Below, piece after piece: positions 1-7,793 of a DNA stretch of 40,304 nt. The position numbers and the translations under genes were made by a program. Position 1 is the stretch's first letter, and every line of letters begins with the position of its first letter. Under the pieces are notes generated by a model. The model saw only the letters and a list, made by a program, of their open reading frames with translations, was not told the origin of the DNA and did not search any database. The stretch is from Pseudomonadota bacterium (lineage in GTDB: Bacteria > Pseudomonadota > Alphaproteobacteria > Rhizobiales > Xanthobacteraceae). Where the stretch lies: assembly GCA_023404705.1 (NCBI GenBank), contig JAEYAU010000129.1:1-40304 (forward strand), in the 5' to 3' direction.

Positions 1-18
1 CCGCGCGGGGGCCGCCGC

Positions 19-60
19 CCTGCGAGGCTCGGCACTGCGTGCCGAGCGCCTCAGGGTGAC
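19..60. repeat. Palindromic intergenic repeat
   Basis: A perfect 9-bp stem (27-35 with 39-47, loop TGC) is flanked by CCTG and CTCAGG arms. The arms resemble the cctgaggtg/cctcgaagg arms of the elements at 26946-27175, so this is probably another member of a dispersed repeat family common in Rhizobiales intergenic DNA. It lies upstream of murJ. No gene is visible in 1-129. Confidence 0.5.
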
Positions 61-129
61 GGGATAGAGGTGAGAGGCCGTTGCGACTCGTATACCCCCG
101 TTCGATGATGCGCGCCCGATAGGTCGCAG

Positions 130-1704
130 ATGATCGAACGCATCCTCACGGTCGGCGGGCTCACGCTGCTCTCGCGCCTCACGGGCTTTGCCCGTGACAT
201 CATGCTCGCGGCGCTGCTTGGCGCTGGGCCGGTCGCTGATGCGTTCTTCGTCGCGCTGCGGCTGCCCAACCATTTCCGCGCCATCTTCGCGGAGGGCGCC
301 TTCAACTCGGCCTTCGTGCCGGCCTATGCGCGCGTGCGCCAGCAGGGCGGAGCGGATCAGGCGGCGCTGTTCGCGGACCGCATTTTTACGCTGGTGCTGG
401 TCACGCAGGTGCTGCTGCTGGTGGTGGCACTCCTCTTTACGCCGGGCGTGATCACGCTGCTCGCACCAGGCTTCAGGGGCGATCCCGGCCGCTACGCGCT
501 CGCGGTCGAGCTCACGCGCATCACCTTTCCGTATCTGATGCTGGTGTCGCTGGTGACGCTCTATGGCGGCATGCTCAACGCGGTCGGCCGCTTCGCCTCG
601 CCGGCCGCGGCGCCGATCCTGCTCAATCTCTCGATGATGGCGACGCTGGCGCTGGTCGTGTTCTTCCCGAGCGCCGGGCATGCGGCGGCCTGGGGCGTGT
701 TCATTGCGGGGTGCCTCGAGGCGCTGCTGGTCGCGGGCGACCTCAAGCGCCAGCGGCTGCTGCCGCGGCTGCGCTGGCCGAAGCTCGACACCGACGTGAC
801 GCGCTTCCTCAAGGCCTTCGCGCCCGCGACGGTCGGCTCGGCGCAGACGCAGATCGCGCTATTCGCCGACACCATCATCGCCAGCTTCCTCGCGGCCGGC
901 GCGCTCTCGGCGCTCTACTATGCGGACCGGCTCAACCAGCTGCCGATCGGCGTGATCGGCATCGCGGTCGGCACCGTGCTGCTGCCCGAGATGGCCAATC
1001 GTATCGCGGGTGGCGACGAGACCGGCGCGCGCCATGCGCAGAACCGGGCGATCGAGCTCACGCTGTTGCTGACGGTGCCGTGCCTCGCCGCGTTCCTGCT
1101 GGTGCCGGATCTCATCATGCTGGCGCTGTTCGGTCGCGGCGCCTTCACGGCCGCGGATGCGCAGGCGGCGGGCGCGACACTCGCGGCCTACGCGACCGGC
1201 TTGCTGCCGTTCGTGCTGATGCGCAGCATCACGACGACCTTCCTGGCGCGCGGCGACACGACGACTCCCGTGATCGCGCTGTTCTTCGCGGTCCTCGTCA
1301 ACGTGGCGCTGAAGATCCTGCTGATGGGCCGCTACGCCCAGGTAGGCCTCGCGATTGCGACGTCGGTCGGCGCCTGGATCAATCTCGCGCTGCTGTTCTG
1401 GTTTGCGGCGCGGCGTGACCTGCTCGGCTTCGACGCGCGGCTCGGCCGCTCGGTCGCCAAGCTTGCGATCGCGGGCCTCGTGCTCGCGGTCGTGCTGTTC
1501 TTCGCGCAGCGGCCCGTCACCGAGCTGTTCGCCGCCTGGGGCCCGCTACGCTACGTGATGCCGCTCCTGGTGCTCGCGCTGCTCGGCGCCGTGATCTACG
1601 GCGCTGCCATTGCGCTCATGTTCGGACGCGAATGGCTGAAGGCACTGCGCCTGCGCGGCGCGCGCAAAGCCGCGCCGCCAGTTGTCCCGCCCGATCAAGG
1701 CTGA
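130..1704 (+). CDS. murJ: Lipid II flippase MurJ (MviN)
   Basis: This 524-residue polytopic membrane protein is of the MATE/MVF family. It moves lipid II across the inner membrane for peptidoglycan synthesis. The N-terminus matches the family well: a GLTLLSRLTGFARDI stretch, then LRLPNHFRAIFAEGAFNSAF, which contains the conserved region around the first helices. Hydrophobic segments run to the C-terminus, consistent with the usual 13-14 helices, and the length is normal. The ATG at 130 starts directly at the conserved N-terminal helix. The gene converges on the protease gene, and the two 3' ends overlap by 10 bp. No terminator is visible between them. Confidence 0.95.
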   Translation: MIERILTVGGLTLLSRLTGFARDIMLAALLGAGPVADAFFVALRLPNHFRAIFAEGAFNSAFVPAYARVRQQGGADQAALFADRIFTLVLVTQVLLLVVALLFTPGVITLLAPGFRGDPGRYALAVELTRITFPYLMLVSLVTLYGGMLNAVGRFASPAAAPILLNLSMMATLALVVFFPSAGHAAAWGVFIAGCLEALLVAGDLKRQRLLPRLRWPKLDTDVTRFLKAFAPATVGSAQTQIALFADTIIASFLAAGALSALYYADRLNQLPIGVIGIAVGTVLLPEMANRIAGGDETGARHAQNRAIELTLLLTVPCLAAFLLVPDLIMLALFGRGAFTAADAQAAGATLAAYATGLLPFVLMRSITTTFLARGDTTTPVIALFFAVLVNVALKILLMGRYAQVGLAIATSVGAWINLALLFWFAARRDLLGFDARLGRSVAKLAIAGLVLAVVLFFAQRPVTELFAAWGPLRYVMPLLVLALLGAVIYGAAIALMFGREWLKALRLRGARKAAPPVVPPDQG

Positions 1705-2717
1705 CGCGGCCGCTCCTCCGGCACGAGGCTGAAGCTGCGCGGCTTGCCGAGGCGCAGCACCTGGATCTCCAGAGAACGGCCGATGCGCTCGCCTGTGAGC
1801 AGGCGGATCAGGTCGTCGGCGCCCGTCACCTTCTCTCCGTCGAGCGCGACGATGATGTCGCCGGTGAGCAGGCCGGCGCGATTGGCCGGGCTGCCGAGCG
1901 CGCTCGCCGCGATGCTCGCGCCAGAGTCCTGGATGATGCCGGAGGAGAGCTGCAGCCGGCGCGGGATCGGCGTCTGCTGCGCCGAGATGCCGATATAGGC
2001 GCGGCGCACGCGGCCGTGCCGGATCAGCTCGCCGAGCACGAAGCTCGCCGTGTTGGACGCGACCGCGAAGCAGATGCCCTGCGCGCCCTGGATCACGGCC
2101 GTGTTGATGCCGACCACCTCGCCGTGAGAGGCGACGAGCGGACCGCCCGAATTGCCGGGGTTGAGCGCGGCGTCGGTCTGAATCAGGTCCTCGATCAGCC
2201 GCCCCGTGCTGGCGCGCAGGGAGCGGCCGAGCGCCGAGACGACGCCGGAGGTCACGGTCGATTCGAAGCCCAGCGGGTTGCCGATCGCGATGACGAGCTG
2301 GCCGCGGCGCAGCCGCTTGGAATCGCCGATCCGCGCCGCCGGCAGGGTCACGGCCTCGTCGATCCGCACCAGCGCGAGATCGGTATCTGGATCATCGCCG
2401 ACGACCCGACCGGACAGGCTGCGGCCGTCCATGGTGGTGACGCGCACCTGCTGCGCGCCGCCCGCTACATGGCTGTTGGTGAGGATCAGCCCGTCGGGCG
2501 CCACGACGACGCCCGAGCCCGTGCCGGCGCGGGCCTGCTCGCGCATGCGCACCTCGAGGCGCACCACGGCCGGGCCGACCGCGTCCACCACGTCGATGAC
2601 GGCGCGCGAATAGGCGTCGAGCAGCGCCGAATCGTCGGCAGGCGGCGTCGTGGTCGGCGCCGGCGCGACCGGCGCGGGATCTTCGTCGAGAACTGGAACG
2701 GCTCTGAGATGACGCAT
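1695..2717 (-). CDS. DegP/HtrA-like S1C serine protease with one PDZ domain
   Basis: A 340-residue trypsin-like protease. The catalytic triad is visible as His83 (LTNSHV), Asp113 (DTDLALVRI) and Ser190 (NPGNSGGPL). A single PDZ domain covers roughly residues 235-330 (GSPANRAGLLTGDIIVALDG). The first ~30 residues are Pro/Ala-rich (APVAPAPTTTPPADD), with no evident signal peptide or membrane anchor. This differs from periplasmic DegP/DegQ, and the protein may be cytoplasmic or exported by an unrecognised route. Having one PDZ domain is more like DegS or mycobacterial HtrA than DegP. Proteolytic activity is inferred from the intact triad. The gene is divergent from the RND efflux operon across a 158-bp gap that contains a large palindrome. 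Confidence 0.88.
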   Translation of the reverse strand: MRHLRAVPVLDEDPAPVAPAPTTTPPADDSALLDAYSRAVIDVVDAVGPAVVRLEVRMREQARAGTGSGVVVAPDGLILTNSHVAGGAQQVRVTTMDGRSLSGRVVGDDPDTDLALVRIDEAVTLPAARIGDSKRLRRGQLVIAIGNPLGFESTVTSGVVSALGRSLRASTGRLIEDLIQTDAALNPGNSGGPLVASHGEVVGINTAVIQGAQGICFAVASNTASFVLGELIRHGRVRRAYIGISAQQTPIPRRLQLSSGIIQDSGASIAASALGSPANRAGLLTGDIIVALDGEKVTGADDLIRLLTGERIGRSLEIQVLRLGKPRSFSLVPEERPRQP

Positions 2718-2744
2718 GGCTTTCGGGGGTCAGTGGACAGGCGT

Positions 2745-2768
2745 CCGGTTCCCACATATGGGAACCGG
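2745..2768. promoter_or_regulatory. 24-bp inverted repeat, candidate operator upstream of RND efflux operon
   Basis: CCGGTTCCCA and TGGGAACCGG form a perfect 10-bp inverted repeat around CATA. It lies between the divergent protease and efflux genes, 108 bp before the adaptor ATG. In divergent DNA a terminator is unlikely, so an operator is the better reading. No regulator gene lies next to it. A second, smaller dyad (TTTCACG...CGTGAAA, 794-815 of the third kilobase) sits between it and the adaptor gene. Confidence 0.45.
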
Positions 2769-2875
2769 GGGACGGCCAGGGAAGGGTGCGGCATTTCACG
2801 CGCAGGAACGTGAAAGGGCCGCCATTGCTTCCCATTGTCCTTCCCCGCCACAGTGGATCGTCTGACGGAGTGCTC

Positions 2876-4075
2876 ATGTTCGGCTCGGCGGCGCGCTTGT
2901 CTTTGGTCTCGATGGCACTCGCGCTTGCGCTCGCGGGCTGCAGCGAAGCACCGACCACGGCGCAGAAGGCCGCGCCCCCGCCGCCGGCCGTCACGGTCGC
3001 CAACCCGGCCAAGAAGACGATCACGGACCAGGACGAATATGTCGGCCGCTTCGTCGCGGTGGACTCGATCGAGGTCCGCTCGCGCGTGTCGGGCTATCTC
3101 GACAAGGTGCATTTCACGGACGGGCAGCTCGTGAAGGAGGGCGACCTCCTGTTCACGATCGACCGCCGGCCGCTGGAGATCACGCTGTCGCAGGCGCGCG
3201 CGACGCTCGGCCAGGTGCGCGCCAATCTGGCCTATGCACGAAGCGATCTGGGGCGCGCTTCGCAACTGGTGCGCGACCGTACCATCACGGAGCAGGTGTT
3301 CGACCAGCGGACCCAAGCTATGCGCGTCGCCGAAGCCGCACTCGCCGCGCAGGAAGCGGTGGTGCGCCAGGCGGAGCTCGATCTCGCCTTCACCGAGCTG
3401 CGGGCGCCGGTCGGCGGCCGCATCGGCGACCGGCGTGTCTCGCCCGGCAATCTGGTGACGGGCGGCACCTCGGGCAACACCACGCTGCTCGCCACCATCG
3501 TGTCGACCGATCCGATCCGCTTCGAGTTCACCTTCGACGAGGCATCCTACCTGCGCTACTCGCGGCTCGCCGGCGAAGGGAAGGACCCGGCACGCGCCTC
3601 GACGCCGGTCGCGCTGAAGCTGCTCGACGAGAGCGGCTTCATGCACAAGGGCCGCATGGACTTCGTCGATAACGTGATCGACCGCTCGTCCGGCACGATC
3701 CGCGGCCGCGCCAGCTTCGCGAACCCGAACGGCCTGTTCACGCCCGGCATGTTCGCGCGCGTACAGGTGCCGGCTTCGCCGCCCTACGAGGCCTTCGTGG
3801 TGCCGGACGTCGCGATCGGCACCGAGCAGGTGCGCAAGTTCGTCTATGTTGTCGATGCCGAGAACACGGTGCGGCAGAAATACGTGACGCTCGGCCCGAT
3901 CGTCGACAACATGCGGGTGATCAAGGAAGGCCTCGCGGCCGAGGATCGCGTGATCGTCAACGGCCTGATGCGCGCGCGTCCGGGCGCGAAGGTGACGCCG
4001 CAGATGGAGGGCGCGCCGCCACCCGGTCCGCAGGCGCAAGGCGCGCAGCCGAGCGCGTCAGCCAAGAAAGAGTAG
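2876..4075 (+). CDS. RND efflux periplasmic adaptor (membrane fusion lipoprotein, MexA/AcrA type)
   Basis: The adaptor links an inner-membrane RND pump to an outer-membrane channel. The ATG at 2876 begins a lipoprotein signal whose lipobox LAGC places the acylated Cys at residue 22; a longer reading to 2786 would bury it. The mature protein has the expected order. A barrel-sandwich half-motif (RSRVSGYLDKVHFTDGQLVK) is followed by an alpha-hairpin (about residues 90-150), the second lipoyl half (LRAPVGGRIG), a beta-barrel and a membrane-proximal domain. At 399 residues the length is typical. The stop lies 8 bp before the pump gene, with which it is surely co-transcribed. No outer-membrane factor gene is present, so a TolC-like protein encoded elsewhere must complete the system. 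Confidence 0.93.
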   Translation: MFGSAARLSLVSMALALALAGCSEAPTTAQKAAPPPPAVTVANPAKKTITDQDEYVGRFVAVDSIEVRSRVSGYLDKVHFTDGQLVKEGDLLFTIDRRPLEITLSQARATLGQVRANLAYARSDLGRASQLVRDRTITEQVFDQRTQAMRVAEAALAAQEAVVRQAELDLAFTELRAPVGGRIGDRRVSPGNLVTGGTSGNTTLLATIVSTDPIRFEFTFDEASYLRYSRLAGEGKDPARASTPVALKLLDESGFMHKGRMDFVDNVIDRSSGTIRGRASFANPNGLFTPGMFARVQVPASPPYEAFVVPDVAIGTEQVRKFVYVVDAENTVRQKYVTLGPIVDNMRVIKEGLAAEDRVIVNGLMRARPGAKVTPQMEGAPPPGPQAQGAQPSASAKKE

Positions 4076-4083
4076 GGAGCCGC

Positions 4084-7000
4084 ATGCGCATCTCCCACTT
4101 CTTCATCGACCGGCCGATTTTCGCCTCGGTGGTCTCGATCATTTTCGTGATTCTCGGCGCGGTGGCGTTCATCCGCCTGCCGGTCGCGCAGTATCCCGAG
4201 ATCGCGCCGCCCACCATCAATGTGAGCGGCCAGTTTCCGGGCGCGAGCTCGGACGTGGTCGCGTCGACCGTGGTGGCGCCCATCGAGGAGCAGATCAATG
4301 GCGTCGAGAACATGCTCTACATGTCCTCCAACTCGATGGCGGACGGGCGGTTCTCGATCTCGGTGACGTTCGACATCGGCACCAACATGGACACCGCGCA
4401 GGTGCAGGTGCAGAACCGGGTGGCGATCGCGCAGCCGCGCCTGCCGGCGGACGTGCGTAATATCGGCGTCACGGTCACCAAGAGCTCGCCCGACCTGATG
4501 ATGGTCGTGCACCTCACGTCGCCGGACAAGTCGCGCGACTCTCTGTTCATCTCGAACTACGCCACGCTCGAGATCAAGGACGTGCTCAGCCGTGTCGACG
4601 GCGTCGGCTCGATCACGGTGTTCGGCGTGCGCGACTACGCGATGCGGATCTGGCTCGATCCGGACCGGCTGCAGTCGCTCGGCATGACGGCGACCGACGT
4701 GGTCGGCGCGCTGCAGCGGCAGAACGTGCAGGTCGCCTCGGGCGTGCTCAACCAGCCGCCGGCCGCGACGCCGGGCGCCTTCCAGGTGAGCGTGCAGACG
4801 CAGGGGCGCCTCGCCGAGCCGAGCGAGTTCGGCAACATCGTGGTCAAGACGACCGCGAGCGCCGTGGTGCGGCTCAAGGACGTGGCCGAGGTCGAGCTCG
4901 CCGCGCAGGACTATTCGTCCAACTCCTATCTCAACCGCGACCCCGCGGTGGCGATCGCGATCTTCCAGCGGCCCGGATCTAACGCGCTGTCGACCGCGCA
5001 GAGCGTGATCGCAACCATGGACGGGCTCGCGAAGCGCTTCCCGCCCGGGATCAAGCATGCCATCGTCTACAATCCGACCGAGTTCATCCAGCAGTCGGTG
5101 CGCGCCGTCCAGGAGACCATCATCGAGGCGATCATCCTGGTCGTGCTGGTGATCATCCTCTTCCTGCAAACCTGGCGCGCCGCCATGATCCCGCTGGTCG
5201 CAATCCCGGTGTCGCTGATCGGCACCTTCTTCTTCATGGCGATGTTCGGCTTCACGCTGAACAATCTGACCTTGTTCGGCCTGGTGCTCGCGGTCGGCAT
5301 CGTGGTGGACGACGCCATCGTCGTGGTCGAGAACGTCGAGCGCAACATCGCGGCCGGGCTCTCGCCACGCGACGCGGCGCGCAAGAGCATGGACGAAGTC
5401 GGCTCGGCGCTGGTCTCGATCGCGCTGGTGCTGTGCGCGGTGTTCGTGCCCTCGGCCTTCATCACCGGCATCTCGGGCCAGTTCTACCGGCAGTTCGCCC
5501 TCACCATCGCGGGCGCCACCGTGATCTCGCTGATCGTCTCGCTGACGCTCTCGCCCGCGCTCTGCCGCCTGCTGCTGCGCCCGCACGATCACCGCAAGCC
5601 GCCGCTGTGGGCCCGGCCGCTGCACGCCTTTTTCCGGCTCTTCAATATCGGCTTCGATTGGGTCGGGCGCTCCTATTCGTGGCTCGCCGGCAAGGTGGTG
5701 CGCATCGCGCTGCTGATGCTCGTTGTCTATGCCGCCATCATCGGCTTCGGCCTCAACGAGTTCCGCCGCACGCCGCAGGGCTTCATCCCGCAAGTGGACC
5801 GCGGCATCCTGATCATCGCGGCGCAGCTGCCGCCCGGCGCCTCGCTCGCGCGCACCGACGCCGCGATGCGCAAGGCGGTCGACCTCGCGCTCGATACGCC
5901 CGGCATCGTGCAGGCCATGAACGTGGTCGGCTTCTCGGGCGCGACCTTCTCGAACGCGCCGAACGCAGGCGCGATCTTCGTGGTGCTGGAGCCGTTCGAG
6001 CAGCGCGCCAAGGATCCGAAGAAGTCGATCGGCGCATTACAGGGGCAGCTGTTCGGCAAGCTCGCCTCGATCCGCGACGCCTTCTTCGTGGTGATCCAGC
6101 CGCCGGCCGTGCAGGGCATCGGCACCGGCAGCGGCTTCCGCATGATGATCGAGGATCGCGGCGGCCGCGGCTCGGCCGCGTTGCAGGGCGCGGTCTACGC
6201 CATGATGGGCCGCGCCACGCAAACGCCGGGCCTCGCCAACGTGTTCTCGCTGTTCGAGACCTCGACGCCGCAGCTCTATCTCGATATCGATCGCACCAAG
6301 GCGCAGCTGCTCGGCATCAACATCACGGAAGTGTTCTCGGCGCTGCAGACCTTCCTCGGCTCGTCCTATGTGAACGACTTCAACCTGTTCGGCCGCACCT
6401 ATCGCGTGGTCGCGCAAGCCGAGAGCCAATACCGGCTCGAGCCCGAGGATGTGCTGCGCCTGCGCGTGCGCAATGGCAACGGCGACACCGTGCCGCTCGG
6501 CTCGTTCACGACGGTGCGTACCACGTCGGGACCGTACCGCTTGCCGCGCTACAATCTTTATCCGGCGGCCGAGCTCGATGGCGTGCCGGCGCCCGGCTTC
6601 AGCCAGGGTCAGGCGATCCAGACCATGGAGCGGCTCGCGGCCGAGATCTTGCCGGACGGCTTCAGCTACGAGTGGACCACGCTCGCGTTCCAGCAGCTGC
6701 GCGCCGGCAATACCGCGATGTTCGCCTTCGTTCTGGCGGTCGTGTTCGTGTTCCTGGTGCTGGCCGCGCAGTTCGAAAGCCTGAGCCTGCCGGTCGCCGT
6801 GATCCTGATCGTGCCCATGTGTCTCGTCGCCGCGATCAGCGGCGTCATCCTGCGCGGGCAGGACAACAATATCCTGACGCAGGTCGGCTTCGTGGTGCTG
6901 ATCGGCCTTGCGGCCAAGAACGCGATCCTGATCGTCGAGTTCGCCAAGCAGCTGCAGGAGGAGGGGCGGAATCGCTTTGACGCCGCGGTGGAAGCCGCGC

Positions 7001-7254
7001 GGTTGCGCTTCCGACCGATCCTGATGACCTCCGTCGCCTTCATTCTCGGCGTGTCGCCGCTGGTCTGGGCGATCGGCGCCGGCGCCGAGCTGCGCCAGAC
7101 GCTCGGCACCGCGGTGTTCTTCGGCATGATCGGCGTCACGGTGTTCGGCCTGATCTTCACGCCGGTGTTCTATGTGGTGACGCAGGGCATCGCCGAGCGG
7201 CTCGCGCGGCGGAGGCGGCGACCGCCGGCCGCGGAGCCGCAGCCCGCGGAGTGA
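4084..7254 (+). CDS. HAE1-family RND multidrug efflux pump (AcrB/MexB type)
   Basis: A 1056-residue inner-membrane drug/proton antiporter. The N-terminal MRISHFFIDRPIFASVVSII is the classic RND start. TM4 carries the paired proton-relay aspartates (VGIVVDDAIVVVEN, as Asp407-Asp408 in AcrB). TM10 carries the matching lysine (IGLAAKNAILIVEF). Two large periplasmic loops and 12 predicted helices fit the family. Substrates cannot be read from the sequence; the HAE1 group exports lipophilic drugs, dyes and detergents. The gene directly follows the adaptor with an 8-bp gap. Confidence 0.95.
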   Translation: MRISHFFIDRPIFASVVSIIFVILGAVAFIRLPVAQYPEIAPPTINVSGQFPGASSDVVASTVVAPIEEQINGVENMLYMSSNSMADGRFSISVTFDIGTNMDTAQVQVQNRVAIAQPRLPADVRNIGVTVTKSSPDLMMVVHLTSPDKSRDSLFISNYATLEIKDVLSRVDGVGSITVFGVRDYAMRIWLDPDRLQSLGMTATDVVGALQRQNVQVASGVLNQPPAATPGAFQVSVQTQGRLAEPSEFGNIVVKTTASAVVRLKDVAEVELAAQDYSSNSYLNRDPAVAIAIFQRPGSNALSTAQSVIATMDGLAKRFPPGIKHAIVYNPTEFIQQSVRAVQETIIEAIILVVLVIILFLQTWRAAMIPLVAIPVSLIGTFFFMAMFGFTLNNLTLFGLVLAVGIVVDDAIVVVENVERNIAAGLSPRDAARKSMDEVGSALVSIALVLCAVFVPSAFITGISGQFYRQFALTIAGATVISLIVSLTLSPALCRLLLRPHDHRKPPLWARPLHAFFRLFNIGFDWVGRSYSWLAGKVVRIALLMLVVYAAIIGFGLNEFRRTPQGFIPQVDRGILIIAAQLPPGASLARTDAAMRKAVDLALDTPGIVQAMNVVGFSGATFSNAPNAGAIFVVLEPFEQRAKDPKKSIGALQGQLFGKLASIRDAFFVVIQPPAVQGIGTGSGFRMMIEDRGGRGSAALQGAVYAMMGRATQTPGLANVFSLFETSTPQLYLDIDRTKAQLLGINITEVFSALQTFLGSSYVNDFNLFGRTYRVVAQAESQYRLEPEDVLRLRVRNGNGDTVPLGSFTTVRTTSGPYRLPRYNLYPAAELDGVPAPGFSQGQAIQTMERLAAEILPDGFSYEWTTLAFQQLRAGNTAMFAFVLAVVFVFLVLAAQFESLSLPVAVILIVPMCLVAAISGVILRGQDNNILTQVGFVVLIGLAAKNAILIVEFAKQLQEEGRNRFDAAVEAARLRFRPILMTSVAFILGVSPLVWAIGAGAELRQTLGTAVFFGMIGVTVFGLIFTPVFYVVTQGIAERLARRRRRPPAAEPQPAE

Positions 7255-7301
7255 AGCGCCTCGGCCTGAGAACGATTTCTGGTTTACAGAAAACAAAGCT
7301 C

Positions 7302-7329
7302 TTGCCAAAGGCAGAGCGGCGCGCATACT
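7302..7329 (+). promoter_or_regulatory. Candidate sigma-70 promoter before the structured interval
   Basis: TTGCCA (7302-7307, 5 of 6 to consensus) and CATACT (7324-7329, 4 of 6) are separated by 16 bp. A transcript would start near 7336, just before the hairpin-rich block. This is a sequence match only and could be chance. Confidence 0.3.
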
Positions 7330-7335
7330 CGCCTC

Positions 7336-7662
7336 ACTCGTGCTCGTGAGGGGCGTCCCCGGGTCTCGCCGCGACGGAGCAGGAGACGGCCGATGCGTCC
7401 GGCGTGATCATCCGGAGCCATGGCCGTGGTGGAGCGCCTAGAGGCGCAGGGGTCCCCGGCTCTAATAGGGACCTCGGGCGGCGCCGGCAATAATAGCGCA
7501 GCCCCGGCCGGAGAAAGCCCGGCCACGTCCCGGCACGCACACCGGGACATAAGCCCGCCCCGCACAGGCGGGCTGGCGCCTCTCGGCGCTCCATCCCCCT
7601 CGGGGGAGAAGCCTCAGACCTCCGGACGCGAAAGCGTGGCGGAGATGGATCTGTTTTTTCGC
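7336..7662 (+). other. Hairpin-dense gene-free region, candidate structured RNA or repeat
   Basis: The gap 7255-7793 (539 bp) has no convincing gene. From about 7336 to 7662 it holds a run of strong local dyads: GCGCC-TAGA-GGCGC, GGTCCC...GGGACC, GTCCCGG-CACGCACA-CCGGGAC, AGCCCGCC-CCGCACA-GGCGGGCT, GCGCC-TCTC-GGCGC, CCCC-CTC-GGGG, and ACGC-GAAA-GCGT closed by a GNRA-type tetraloop inside CTCCG...CGGAG. A T-rich tract (TGTTTTTTCG) follows near 7650. Short open frames exist on both strands but look unlike proteins. The region could be an independent RNA, a long 5' leader of the downstream gene, or a dispersed palindromic repeat. I do not recognise a known RNA family (not tmRNA, RNase P or SRP RNA by their conserved cores). 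Strand is assigned only from the candidate promoter. Confidence 0.35.
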
Positions 7663-7793
7663 AGAGGTGCCATGAACGATCGTGAGTTGCAGGAGGCCGT
7701 ATCGGACGATGGAAAGACTGCAATGCGTCGGCTCGCCCCTTGGTGAGGGGCGTGCTAACCAACGTCCAGACACACGACATCCGGAAAGCGTTC

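Noticed and set aside
3844..5793. Long minus-strand open frame (649 codons) opposite the RND operon
   Set aside because: It is antisense to the adaptor and pump genes, rich in His/Arg/Asp/Glu as expected for the reverse frame of GC-rich coding DNA, and has no family motif.
7275..7292. TTTCTG-GTTTA-CAGAAA hairpin after the RND pump as a terminator
   Set aside because: The stem is AT-rich and weak and there is no downstream T-run on the plus strand, so it was not called.
7420..7746. 108-codon plus-strand frame with GGAG before ATG, in the gene-free block
   Set aside because: The product is low-complexity, and its DNA is occupied by stable hairpins. No domain or signal peptide is seen. A coding role is not excluded but is less likely than RNA or repeat.
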